Of a stretch of DNA of 64,000 nucleotides, positions 35,175-43,942 are shown piece after piece. The notes under the pieces are model-generated. The model was not told the origin of the DNA, ran no database searches, and worked only from the letters and a program-made list of their open reading frames with translations. Origin of the DNA: Paraburkholderia sabiae (GTDB lineage Bacteria; Pseudomonadota; Gammaproteobacteria; Burkholderiales; Burkholderiaceae); NCBI RefSeq assembly GCF_030412785.1, contig NZ_CP125295.1, positions 3,162,001 to 3,226,000 on the forward strand. The letters are read 5' to 3'. The translations under genes were made by a program, and so were the position numbers. The stretch's first letter is position 1; each line of letters opens with the position of its first letter.

Positions 35175-36992
35175 TCACGCCACCGTCGCCACGAAAATCG
35201 CGTTGTTGACGGCGTGCAGCAGCATCGGCATCGCGAGGCCCTTCGTCTTCTTCGCGAGCCAGCCCGCTACGAGCGCCAGCAGGAACAGATAGGCGAACGC
35301 GCGGAAATCCTGATGCATCGACGCGAACACGACCGCCTGAATCACGTTCGACCAGCGGAAGCCCAGATGCCGCGACAATCCGCCCAGCAGCGCGCCGCGA
35401 AAAACGAGTTCTTCGATGATGGGCACGGCCACGCACAGAATGACGACGGCGAGCGGCAGCGAGCCCATTCCCTTCGCGCCGATCACGATCGATTGCGCGA
35501 ATGACACGACGCTCGTATCCGCGACGTGCGGCGCGTGCGACGCCGTCGCCCAGCGCAGCACGTTGATGCTGAGAACGGCGGCCGCGGGCAGAATCCACTT
35601 CAGGTTCCACGCGCCACGTCCCCACAGGCCACGCCACGCGATGCGCCTGACGATCCACGCGAGACCGGCTGCAGCGAACAGCAGTGTCCACAGATAAGCG
35701 ATCACGAGATCGCTCTGCCAGCCGATGCGCCCTACCTTGTCCTTTACTTGCGCGATCAGCGCGGTGCCCGAATGAAACGACATCACCAGCCAGAGCACCA
35801 CTGAAAACAGACTCAGCGCATACCACGCATGCCGAAGCCCGATGCCCGCGAAGAGCGGCTCGGACACCTTGCCCTTGCGCAAGCGGACCACGCCGCGATA
35901 GTGAACGGGAAACATCAGCAGCCCCGGCAGGCACGCGATGATGACGACCGTGAACAGGCAGCTGAAGGCGATCGGCATCAGGTCGCGCGTGAGGGCCGCG
36001 GCCGGCTTCAAGGACAACACATGCGCGTATGCGGATACGAGGCGCGCCGCGTTGTGCGTGCGCGAATACTCGTCGGCAATGACGGCGGCGGCGGCGTTGG
36101 CATCGCGCGTATCGAAGGCGACGTCCAGACGCAACTGGCGCAACGCGGGCGGATCGTTCCTGATGGGCGTCTTGTCGGCTGACAGCACCGACTGCGCGGC
36201 GGTGGAATCGCCCGCGTGCTGCATGGTGCGCGCGCGCGTGTAGGTGTCGATCTTCACGCCCGCCTTGTCGGCGCGACGCAGTTCGTCGAGCGCAGCGGCG
36301 GGAGTCAGTGTGTCGACGGCGGCGTTGATCCGCCGCGCCTCCTGCCAGCCCGCCTTCGCGACGGGCGACGCCGCCAGCAGCGCAACACCTTCCTGCACCT
36401 TGCCATGCGTGCCGAAATAGCGGACGGCGTCCAGCAATTGCGGGCTGTCTTTGTCGAGATGCGCAGCGATGACGGCTTCTTCGCCGGCTCGCTTCTCGTC
36501 TTTCTGCGCCGCGTACGCGCGCGAAAGGGCCGCATGAAGACGCGCCTTCTGCGAAGGCGTCCAGCCGGCCGAACGCGCGACGAGCGGCTCGCCGAAACTC
36601 GCGGCGTCCTTGCCGAAGCGCTGCTCGAGAATGAACAGCGACGCGTCGGCAATCGACGGAAACTCTTTTTCGAGGCGCGCGCGGCACGCGTCGAGATCTT
36701 TCGACGCGACGTCCGTCCACGTCAGATCCTCGGACCACGCATAGCGTTGAATGAAAGTGCAGCGAGCGATCGCAAGGGCTGCGTCGTCGGGATGCTGCTT
36801 CTGCGCCGCATCGTAGGCGTCGAGGACTTTTTTGTAGGCCGTCTGCTGCTGGTTCGAGACGAGTTCGGATGCGCGATCCGCGGAGTGCAGCAGATCGGGC
36901 GATGGCATCGTGTCAGCGGCGTGACAGAGCGGGCCAAACTGGCAAAGCAGCGCGGCGCCCCATGCGAACAGATACTTGCGGATCGGCTTCAT
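35175..36992 (-). CDS. CPBP family (CAAX-like) intramembrane metalloprotease with TPR-like N-terminus
   Basis: 605 aa. Signal peptide (cut near CHA-ADT, residue 25), then about 320 residues of helical repeats (KKVLDAYDAAQKQHPDDAALAIA and similar units of tetratricopeptide style) expected in the periplasm. After that come about seven membrane helices containing the CPBP (Abi/Rce1-like) protease motifs: EE at 527-528 with Arg532 in EELVFRG, His560 in ASMHQDF, and HxxxN at 593-597 in LLHAVNN. Such enzymes process or cleave membrane substrates. The soluble helical domain may select the substrate. It is monocistronic. Role unknown. Confidence 0.85.
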   Translation of the reverse strand: MKPIRKYLFAWGAALLCQFGPLCHAADTMPSPDLLHSADRASELVSNQQQTAYKKVLDAYDAAQKQHPDDAALAIARCTFIQRYAWSEDLTWTDVASKDLDACRARLEKEFPSIADASLFILEQRFGKDAASFGEPLVARSAGWTPSQKARLHAALSRAYAAQKDEKRAGEEAVIAAHLDKDSPQLLDAVRYFGTHGKVQEGVALLAASPVAKAGWQEARRINAAVDTLTPAAALDELRRADKAGVKIDTYTRARTMQHAGDSTAAQSVLSADKTPIRNDPPALRQLRLDVAFDTRDANAAAAVIADEYSRTHNAARLVSAYAHVLSLKPAAALTRDLMPIAFSCLFTVVIIACLPGLLMFPVHYRGVVRLRKGKVSEPLFAGIGLRHAWYALSLFSVVLWLVMSFHSGTALIAQVKDKVGRIGWQSDLVIAYLWTLLFAAAGLAWIVRRIAWRGLWGRGAWNLKWILPAAAVLSINVLRWATASHAPHVADTSVVSFAQSIVIGAKGMGSLPLAVVILCVAVPIIEELVFRGALLGGLSRHLGFRWSNVIQAVVFASMHQDFRAFAYLFLLALVAGWLAKKTKGLAMPMLLHAVNNAIFVATVA

Positions 36993-37211
36993 GGTCAGGT
37001 CGACAGCGTGCCTGTCACGCGTTGCAACAGCCAGGACCGTGGCGTCCCCGCTTCTCTCAGATAGTTGTACATGACTCTTGTCTCGCAGAACGCTCGAGCA
37101 TGCTTACGGCAAGAGAATCGCGAAACTTTAGATGCGCACGGCACGCGCAGGTCCGCCGGAACCGGTTTGACAATGCGGGTTTGACAATTCGAATTCGAAG
37201 GCACAAAAGCA

Positions 37212-37244
37212 ACGCGCCCACGACCTCGAAGATCGTGGGCGCGT
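37212..37244 (-). terminator. Terminator of the AAHS transporter gene
   Basis: ACGCGCCCACGA (37212-37223) and TCGTGGGCGCGT (37233-37244) form a perfect 12-bp stem with a 9-nt loop, 34 bp after the transporter stop on the minus strand; a short T-rich stretch (TTGCTTTTG) follows in that direction. Confidence 0.7.
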
Positions 37245-37277
37245 AAAACGCCTGTTTGACGAAAAGAGAATTGCTGC

Positions 37278-38636
37278 TCAGTGTCCCAGCGATTCGAGCT
37301 TGCCCGCCGCCACGTCGCTGACCTGCGGCCTCGCCATCTGCTTGATCAGCAGCGCGACGCACGCGACCAGGCCGGCAATCGCAATCGTCGCGAACACGCC
37401 CGCGAACGTGAAGTGGCGACGCGTCAATTCGGCGACGAGGAACGACCCGGCAATCCCGCCGAAGCGTCCGACGCCGAGCATCCACGCGACACCCGTGCCG
37501 CGCCCTTCCGTCGGATAGAAGGCAGCCGCGAGAGCGGGCATCGACGATTGCGCCGTGTTCATCAGCACGCCCGCGATGAACACGATCGCCACGAGCGCGC
37601 CGACGTTGCCCGCCGCCTGCCCGATGAAGTACACGCTCACGGCCGTCAGCGCATAGCAAACGGCGATCACACGATTCGCGTTGAAGCGGTCCATCAGCAC
37701 GCCGGCCAACACCGCGCCGACACCGCCGAGCGGGAACAGCGCCGAAATCAGCGTCGCGCTCTTCGGCGTGAGGCCGGCGTCTTTCAGCAGGATCGGCATC
37801 CAGTTGATCGACGCGTAGAAAATCACGAGGCCCATGAAGTACGTGACCCACAGCATCACCGAGCCGATGATGTACGAGCGCGACAGCACCACGCCCAGAC
37901 CCTTGCTGCCCGTTTGCGGCGCCGTCTCCGTCATCACGAACGAACCGGCGTTCAGCGCCTCTTGCGAGATGCGCGCGAGCGTCGCGCGAATCCGTTCGAC
38001 AGGCTGATTATTCGCCACCATGAAGCGCACCGACTCCGGCATCTTCAGCAACAGCATTACGCCGAGCACCAGCGGCGTCACGCCGCCGAGCATCAGCACG
38101 CTGCGCCAGCCGAAATGAGGAATCATCCACGCGGCGAGGAAGCCGCCGAATGCCGCGCCGAGCGGAAAGCCGCAGAACATCAGGTTGATCACCGTCGCGC
38201 GACGGCGGTCCGGGCAGAACTCGCCCATCATCGTGACCGCGTTCGGCATCGCAGCGCCGAGACCGACGCCCGTGATGAATCGCAGCACGGTCAACGTGCC
38301 GATGCTCGACGAAAACGCCGACGCGAGGCACGCGATGCCGAAGAGAAAGACGGACGTGAGCAACAGCGAGCGGCGCCCCAAACGGTCGGACAGCGGACCC
38401 GAACCGAGCGCCCCGCACGCGAGGCCGAACAGCGCGGCGCTTAGCACAGGCGCGAGGTCCGGCTTCGAGAGGCCCCACTCGGTCAGCAGCGACGGCGCAA
38501 TGAAGCCGATCGCCGCCGTATCGAAACCGTCCAGCAGGACGATCACGAAACACATGAAAAACACGAGCCATTGGAAGCCGCCGAACGGCTGCTCATTGAT
38601 GAACGTCTGAACGTTCACGACGGAAGTGCGGTTCAT
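37278..38636 (-). CDS. MFS transporter, aromatic acid:H+ symporter (AAHS) family
   Basis: 452 aa, about 12 membrane helices. The AAHS hallmark DGFDTAAIGFIAPSL is in helix 1, motif A-like GPLSDRLGRRSLLL in the 2-3 loop, and the FCPDRRRATVINLMFCGFPLGAAFGGF segment in helices 4-5. Relatives PcaK, BenK and MhpT import hydroxybenzoates, benzoate or phenylpropionates. The start at 38636 follows GGAGA; an upstream in-frame ATG at 38669 is less likely. Which aromatic acid is carried is not readable; no degradation genes are adjacent, but pcaF/pcaR lie in the same window. Confidence 0.88.
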   Translation of the reverse strand: MNRTSVVNVQTFINEQPFGGFQWLVFFMCFVIVLLDGFDTAAIGFIAPSLLTEWGLSKPDLAPVLSAALFGLACGALGSGPLSDRLGRRSLLLTSVFLFGIACLASAFSSSIGTLTVLRFITGVGLGAAMPNAVTMMGEFCPDRRRATVINLMFCGFPLGAAFGGFLAAWMIPHFGWRSVLMLGGVTPLVLGVMLLLKMPESVRFMVANNQPVERIRATLARISQEALNAGSFVMTETAPQTGSKGLGVVLSRSYIIGSVMLWVTYFMGLVIFYASINWMPILLKDAGLTPKSATLISALFPLGGVGAVLAGVLMDRFNANRVIAVCYALTAVSVYFIGQAAGNVGALVAIVFIAGVLMNTAQSSMPALAAAFYPTEGRGTGVAWMLGVGRFGGIAGSFLVAELTRRHFTFAGVFATIAIAGLVACVALLIKQMARPQVSDVAAGKLESLGH

Positions 38637-39181
38637 CGCCTGTCTCCAGCTACGCGGCGCAGTGCACATGCTGCGCCTGTCACTCTATATTGCCTCAGAA
38701 GCGAGGCGCGAAATTCATCTTCGCGACGAACGCGTTTGTTCGCATGTCGCACAATCTTTCAAATTGCGAACACTTTAGCCTTTTGCGCCGACGAGCGTCA
38801 ACGAAGGGTTATTACTGATGGCTCGGCCTCTCGTACTTTCCGAACTGCGAATCCAGACGACGCGTGAGCAATTTTTCGCAGCAGTCCGGCTTCACATCGC
38901 GTTACCTGCCAAGCGTTTTACCCCGCAAAACAAGGCACAAAACTTAACTTTTAATATTTCGGATACCTTATTTAAATAGACAAAATATCGCGACCAGAAA
39001 TGGATGACACCTCGTTCATCGACCAGACTCAGGAAACCAGACGCGCGACGGCATCCCGCATCCTCTTCCCGCGGATGCGCTTTCATTGCCTTTCCTCCCC
39101 TCTTTGACGCGTTCCGACAACGGCGCCTCACTTACAAACAAAAAACTTTCTTTACGTTTTACTTTCATATATAACGACAGG
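38637..39181. other. AT-rich intergenic region between two MFS genes
   Basis: Part of an 876-bp gap (38637-39512) that is visibly AT-rich for this genome, especially 38935-39000 and 39125-39180. It contains promoter-like stretches for both outward genes but no unambiguous -35/-10 pair. A weak small reading frame (38892-39086, minus) and a terminator-ended candidate RNA (39182-39250, plus) are listed separately. Confidence 0.5.
38892..39086 (-). CDS. Possible small ORF with strong ribosome site
   Basis: 64 aa frame, MKAHPREEDAGCRR..., whose ATG at 39086 is preceded at ideal distance by a strong Shine-Dalgarno tract (GGGGAGGAAAGGC). The sequence has no recognised domain and its second half comes from AT-rich DNA (FVYLNKVSEILKVKFCALF). 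It might be a leader peptide or a remnant of a gene start. Listed only because of the ribosome site. Confidence 0.25.
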   Translation of the reverse strand: MKAHPREEDAGCRRASGFLSLVDERGVIHFWSRYFVYLNKVSEILKVKFCALFCGVKRLAGNAM

Positions 39182-39250
39182 GCATGTCGCGAACACGCCT
39201 GTCTCGCACATGTCCTCAGCCCACCAGTGCTAGCCGGTGGGCTTTTTTTT
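39182..39250 (+). ncRNA. Candidate small RNA ending in a strong terminator
   Basis: GCCCACC (39219-39225) pairs with GGTGGGC (39236-39242) and is followed by eight T residues (39243-39250), a textbook Rho-independent terminator on the plus strand. No plus-strand gene lies in the 580 bp before it. The preceding ~35 nt (GGCATGTCGCGA ... TCGCACATGTCC) can form a second, imperfect hairpin, and a TATAAC box lies at 39170-39175, so a ~70-nt transcript is plausible. Alternatively it is an attenuator in the leader of the OFA transporter, 260 bp downstream. The terminator is seen; the RNA is inferred. Confidence 0.5.
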
Positions 39251-39512
39251 GGTGCGTACGCTTAATCGCAGGCCACATACAAATTCCTTTCATCAGTCCA
39301 TTCGACTCGGTGAAAACCCCTCCAAGCTTTCGCTTGACTTACTTGATATATCACATATCGTATGGAATCTATCAGCGATGCATTTTGTGAGTCGCTGGTC
39401 GGAAGAGCCGCTTAGGCCCCCGCAAATACCTGGCAGGCAAGTTTCGCAACTATCGTGCACGCGACCCGGTCATGCGCCCACGCGCCGGTTCGGGTCGACA
39501 AAGGAGACAGCG

Positions 39513-40853
39513 ATGAAAACAGAGCATCAGGAAGGGCCGCAGTCGTGGTACGCATCACCGTGGGTGCAGCTCGTATTCGGCGTGGTCTGCATGGCGATGA
39601 TCGCCAACATGCAGTACGGCTGGACACTGTTCGTCAATCCGATCGACGAGAAGTATCACTGGGGCCGCGCGGCCATTCAGGTCGCGTTCACGATCTTCGT
39701 CGTGACGGAGACCTGGCTCGTGCCGATCGAAGGCTATCTCGTCGACAAGTACGGGCCTAAGCCCGTTGTGGTCGCGGGCGGCTTGCTGTGCGCGGTGGCC
39801 TGGGTGATCAACTCGATGGCTTCGTCGCTGCCGCTGCTGTACCTCGCCGCCGCTATCGGCGGGATCGGCGCGGGCGCGGTGTACGGCACGTGCGTCGGCA
39901 ATGCGCTGAAGTGGTTCCCGACGCGTCGCGGTCTCGCTGCGGGCATCACTGCGGCCGGCTTCGGCGCGGGATCGGCGGCCACGGTCGTGCCGATCGCAAA
40001 CATGATCAAGAGCAGCGGCTACGAAGCGACCTTCCTGTGGTTCGGTCTCGGCCAGGGCATCGTCGTGTTCCTGCTGGGCATGTTCCTGCTCGCGCCGCCC
40101 GCCACGATGCTCGCGTCCGTGAAGAACGCGGCGAAGCGCCTCGTTCACAACGCGACGCCGCGCGAAGTCGTCTCCGCACCGGTGTTCTGGGTGATGTACC
40201 TGATGTTCGTGATGATGGCGGCAGGCGGTCTGATGGCGACGGCGCAGCTCGGGCCGATCGCGAAGGACTTCGGCCTGCACGATTCGCCCGTGTCGCTGCT
40301 CGGTCTGACGCTGCCCGCGCTGACGTTCGCGCTGACCATCGACCGCGTGCTCAACGGCCTGACGCGTCCGTTCTTCGGCTGGATCTCGGATCGCATCGGC
40401 CGCGAGAACACGATGTTCGTCGCGTTCGCGATCGAGGCGGTCGGCATTCTCGCGCTGTCGAAGTTCGGCCAGAGCCCGGTTGCGTTCGTCGTCCTGACGG
40501 GCATCGTGTTCTTCGCGTGGGGCGAGATCTACAGCCTGTTCCCGGCGACCTGCGGCGACACGTTCGGCCCGAAGTTCGCGGCCACCAACGCCGGCCTGCT
40601 GTACACGGCGAAGGGCACGGCTGCGCTGCTCGTGCCGTTCACGAGCATCGTCACGGCAGCAACGGGCAGCTGGCACGCCGTCTTCATGCTCGCGTCGGGC
40701 ATGGCGGCCGTCGCGGCGTTGCTGGCGCTCTTCGTGCTCAAGCCGATGCGCCGCGCCTACGCGCTTCAGCATTCGGAGCCGTCGCTGGAAGTGCCGTACG
40801 GTTCGTCGACGCGCATCAGCGACTCGGCGCGTATTTCGGCTGAAGGAGGCTGA
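39513..40853 (+). CDS. OFA-family MFS transporter (oxalate/formate antiporter-like)
   Basis: 446 aa, about 12 membrane helices. The N-terminal WVQLVFGVVCMAMIANMQYGWTLFVNPI segment and the ETWLVPIEGYLVDKYGPKPVV loop are typical of the oxalate:formate antiporter family. AAGGAG at 39501-39506 sets the start at 39513; the longer frame upstream is from the AT-rich leader. The family exchanges small carboxylates; in soil burkholderias members are linked to oxalate or formate. It lies directly upstream of the mxa-like cluster, separated by a terminator. Substrate uncertain. Confidence 0.85.
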   Translation: MKTEHQEGPQSWYASPWVQLVFGVVCMAMIANMQYGWTLFVNPIDEKYHWGRAAIQVAFTIFVVTETWLVPIEGYLVDKYGPKPVVVAGGLLCAVAWVINSMASSLPLLYLAAAIGGIGAGAVYGTCVGNALKWFPTRRGLAAGITAAGFGAGSAATVVPIANMIKSSGYEATFLWFGLGQGIVVFLLGMFLLAPPATMLASVKNAAKRLVHNATPREVVSAPVFWVMYLMFVMMAAGGLMATAQLGPIAKDFGLHDSPVSLLGLTLPALTFALTIDRVLNGLTRPFFGWISDRIGRENTMFVAFAIEAVGILALSKFGQSPVAFVVLTGIVFFAWGEIYSLFPATCGDTFGPKFAATNAGLLYTAKGTAALLVPFTSIVTAATGSWHAVFMLASGMAAVAALLALFVLKPMRRAYALQHSEPSLEVPYGSSTRISDSARISAEGG

Positions 40854-40893
40854 TCGGCGGGACGTAGTTTTGATGTCGGTTTTGACGTAACAA

Positions 40894-40924
40894 GATGCCC
40901 GTCCGCCAGCGCGCGACGGGCATC
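40894..40924 (+). terminator. Terminator between OFA transporter and mxaR-like gene
   Basis: GATGCCCGTC (40894-40903) with GACGGGCATC (40915-40924), 11-nt loop, followed by CGCTTTT. The rest of the 325-bp gap 40854-41178 shows no other recognised signal and should contain the promoter of the next cluster. Confidence 0.65.
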
Positions 40925-41178
40925 CGCTTTTCCGAAACGCAAAGAAGCACGCCAAACCTGGCGCACTCTGTAGCAGCGCGCGTGACACACTGCCCTCATC
41001 GGGCGTCGATTGTCACGTTTGCGCGCCGCCCGAAGGCCACAGCGCATTTCTGGCACGAACCGTGCGCGCCCCGCTTGCGCCGATACGCACGCCGCCCAAA
41101 CCCAGCCTCGCCAGCCGTCGCATCACCCGGCGTCCGTGTCGCCCTTCCGACACTGGCCGACCGACAGAGGCGAATCCG

Positions 41179-42198
41179 ATGGACCGCGAAGAGCTACTCG
41201 AAGACTGGCGCACGCTCGCGCTCGATATCGAGCATCAGGTAGAGAACGCCGTCATCGGGCAGCCCGACACCATCCGGCTCATCAACGTTGCGCTGTTCGC
41301 GCGCGGCCACGTGCTGCTCGAAGGCGGCGTCGGCGTCGGCAAGACGACGATCCTGCGTGCGTTCGCGCGAGCGATCGGCGGCGATTTCGAGCGCGTGGAA
41401 GGCACGATCGATCTGATGCCGGGCGATCTCGTCTATCACACGTATGTCGATGCCGAAGGCAGGCCGCGGATCGAACCGGGCCCGCTGATCAAACACGGCG
41501 AACGGCTCGCGACATTCTTCTTCAATGAGATCAACCGCGCGCGTCCGCAGGTGCAATCGCTGCTGCTGCGCGCGATGGCCGAGCGTTCAGTGTTCGCGTT
41601 CGATCGCGAGTACCGCTTTCCTCATATGACCGTGTTCGCCGACCGCAACAAGGTCGAGAAGGAAGAGACGTTCGAACTGGCGGCAGCAGCGCGCGATCGA
41701 TTCATGTTTGAACTGAATATGTCGACGCCCGACGATGCGCCCGCGCGTCGCGCGCTCGTCTTCGATCCCGACTTCCACGACACGGATGCGCTGCTCGCAC
41801 GCGTGACGCCGGACGTGCTGCCGTGGCAACGATTGAATACGATTGCCGCGAGCATCCAGCGCACGATCCACGCGAGCGAAGCGATCGAACGCTATGCGCT
41901 CGATATCTGGCGCGCAACCGAAAACCCCGCGCAGTTCGATATCGCGCTCGACGATGTCGACATGCAGCGCCTGATTCTCGCGGGCGCGAGTCCACGCGGC
42001 ATGAGCGCGCTGCTGCGCGCGGCGCGCGTCGTCGCGTGGCTCGACGGACGCACGTATCTGACGCCCGAGGACATTCACGGCGTACTGCTGCCGACGCTCG
42101 GTCATCGTGTGTACTTCACGCCGATCTACGAGTTGCGCCGCCAGCAACTCGCCGATGCGTTGATGGAACAGATCGTGTCGCGAGTCGCCGCGCCGTGA
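41179..42198 (+). CDS. mxaR: MoxR-type AAA+ ATPase, MxaR-like
   Basis: 339 aa. Walker A GGVGVGKT is at 49-56, Walker B is in LATFFFNEINRARPQVQSLLL (FFNEI), and the C-terminal lid with GASPRGMSALLRAARVVAWLDGRTYLTPEDI is typical of MoxR proteins. MoxR ATPases act with vWA proteins as chaperones that mature dehydrogenases; MxaR is the methylotroph member needed to activate methanol dehydrogenase. It is first in a six-gene cluster with coupled overlaps (GTGA with the next gene). Without an mxaF gene nearby, its client is unknown. Confidence 0.85.
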   Translation: MDREELLEDWRTLALDIEHQVENAVIGQPDTIRLINVALFARGHVLLEGGVGVGKTTILRAFARAIGGDFERVEGTIDLMPGDLVYHTYVDAEGRPRIEPGPLIKHGERLATFFFNEINRARPQVQSLLLRAMAERSVFAFDREYRFPHMTVFADRNKVEKEETFELAAAARDRFMFELNMSTPDDAPARRALVFDPDFHDTDALLARVTPDVLPWQRLNTIAASIQRTIHASEAIERYALDIWRATENPAQFDIALDDVDMQRLILAGASPRGMSALLRAARVVAWLDGRTYLTPEDIHGVLLPTLGHRVYFTPIYELRRQQLADALMEQIVSRVAAP

Positions 42199-43070
42199 AC
42201 ACACTCGCGGAGTTTCAATACCGGCTGCCCGTGCGCGTGTCGGGTGCGCGGCCCGGCGGGCATCGCGGATCGAGCGTCGGCATCGGTCAGGAATTCGCCG
42301 CGCACACGCGTCTGTTCGATCATCCCGATCCGCGCCGGATCGATGTGCGTGCAAGCGTGCGCACCGTGCAGCGCGAATGGCTCGTGCGCGTGCACAGGCA
42401 GCGCGTTGCCGTGCCCGTGCATGCCGTCGTCGACGTGTCGGCGTCGATGCGCTTCGGCGCGAACAGCACGAAGCTGGAAGTGGCAGAGGCCTTCGTCGAA
42501 GCGCTCGGACATAGTGCGTTTCGTATCGGCGACCCTGTCGGCATGCTCGCGTTCGACGACGCAGCACGCGAAGACCTTTTCGTCCCCGCAAGGCACGCGC
42601 GCGGTATGGGCACGCTGATGGCTGAACTGTTGCGCGACAGTACGCCGGAGCAGACGCGCTCGTCACGCGCTGCGTCACGCGATCTCGGTTTGCGCGACGT
42701 CGCCACGCGTCTTGCGGGCCGCGCGTGTCTCGTCTTCCTCGTCTCCGACTTTCATTGGCCGCTCACTGCGCTGCCTTCCTTGCTCGATACGCTGACGCAC
42801 GCGTGGGTCGTGCCCGTCGTGCTGTGGGATCGCGCCGAAGTCGAGCCGCCGTCGCACAATGGCTGGATGTCGCTGGTCGATATCGAGTCGGGCGAAATGC
42901 GCTCGATGTGGATGCGCGATTCCGTTCGCGAGCGCTGGCGCGGCGCCGTTGCAGAGCGTCGTGCGCAGATCGCCACGCTGTTCGCGCGCCACGGCATCCG
43001 TCCGTTCTTCAATCAAGGCGCGTTCGATGCCGAAGCGCTCAGCCGCTACTTTCTCGAGTTGACGGCATGA
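42195..43070 (+). CDS. mxaS: DUF58 protein, MxaS-like
   Basis: 291 aa with a GTG start at 42195 that overlaps the mxaR stop. The DUF58 signature region (FDHPDPRRIDVRASVRTVQREWLVRVHRQR) precedes a vWA-like segment, AVVDVSASMRFG, with a DxSxS metal-site pattern. No membrane anchor was seen. MxaS partners MxaR in methanol-dehydrogenase maturation clusters. An earlier in-frame start would lie inside mxaR and was not used. The assignment relies on position and family, not on a detected motif unique to MxaS. Confidence 0.8.
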   Translation: MNTLAEFQYRLPVRVSGARPGGHRGSSVGIGQEFAAHTRLFDHPDPRRIDVRASVRTVQREWLVRVHRQRVAVPVHAVVDVSASMRFGANSTKLEVAEAFVEALGHSAFRIGDPVGMLAFDDAAREDLFVPARHARGMGTLMAELLRDSTPEQTRSSRAASRDLGLRDVATRLAGRACLVFLVSDFHWPLTALPSLLDTLTHAWVVPVVLWDRAEVEPPSHNGWMSLVDIESGEMRSMWMRDSVRERWRGAVAERRAQIATLFARHGIRPFFNQGAFDAEALSRYFLELTA

Positions 43071-43942
43071 CGCGCGCCCGCCTACGCCCGATCATCGCGC
43101 TTGCACTCATGGCGCTATGTGCTCACGCTGCCGCAGCACCCGCGACCGTGCAGCAGCCGCGCGCATTCGGCCATGTGCTCGGCGATATCGCCACTCAACA
43201 GGTGTTGCTCGATTCAAGCGCACGTAACGACGAACTCTCGGCGATGCCGTCGACGGGCCGCGTCAACGCATGGCTCGAACGTCGTCCGCCATCGTTCAGA
43301 ACGGATGCCGACGGCCGCCGATGGCTGGTGCTCGATTATCAGGTGATGAACTCGCCGCGCGCACTGACTGTCACGATGACGCCGCCGCTGCAACTGCGCC
43401 TCTCGTCGGGCAAGACGCTCGATGTCGCGCAGAGCCCGCTGTCGATCGGTCCGCTCGCGCCAGTGGCCGCTACCGATGCACAGCGCCTCTCAGGACTTCA
43501 ACCCGACCGCCTGCTCGCAGCCGAATCGACGGCGCCCTTGCAGCGTGCGTTGATTGTGTGGAGCGCGCTGGCCGTCGCGGTGATCGTCGCGTGGCTCGGC
43601 TGGTGGCTCTGGCGCAATCGACGCGACGCGCAGCAGCTTCCGTTCGCAAAAGCGTGGGCACGCTTCGGCCGACAAGACGACACGACGCTCGACGCGAATC
43701 CCGAAGCGTGGCGCGGCCTGCATCGCGCGCTCGATGAAGCGGCAGGACGCGTCGTGTTGTCCCGTTCAGTGCCGGAGCTTGCGCAGAAAGCGCCGCATCT
43801 GCGTGAGCTTCAACCACAACTCGAGCAGTTCTTTCAGCGTTCGTCCGACCGCTTTTTCAGCGACGTTCCCGTAGCGTCGCCGTTCTCGTTGCGCGATCTG
43901 TTTCGCGCGCTGTATCGCGCGGAAAAGCGCCACCACCGATGA
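43067..43942 (+). CDS. mxaA: MxaA-like periplasmic/membrane maturation protein
   Basis: 291 aa. Signal peptide (MTRARLRPIIALALMALCAH, cut near AAAA-PAT), a periplasmic domain of about 135 residues (FGHVLGDIATQQVLLDSS, then LVLDYQVMNSPRALTVTMTPP), one membrane helix (about 162-185, ALIVWSALAVAVIVAWLGWWLW) and a cytoplasmic tail. This is the layout of MxaA, implicated in calcium insertion into methanol dehydrogenase in methylotrophs. It overlaps mxaS and mxaC by 4 bp each. Confidence 0.75.
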   Translation: MTRARLRPIIALALMALCAHAAAAPATVQQPRAFGHVLGDIATQQVLLDSSARNDELSAMPSTGRVNAWLERRPPSFRTDADGRRWLVLDYQVMNSPRALTVTMTPPLQLRLSSGKTLDVAQSPLSIGPLAPVAATDAQRLSGLQPDRLLAAESTAPLQRALIVWSALAVAVIVAWLGWWLWRNRRDAQQLPFAKAWARFGRQDDTTLDANPEAWRGLHRALDEAAGRVVLSRSVPELAQKAPHLRELQPQLEQFFQRSSDRFFSDVPVASPFSLRDLFRALYRAEKRHHR

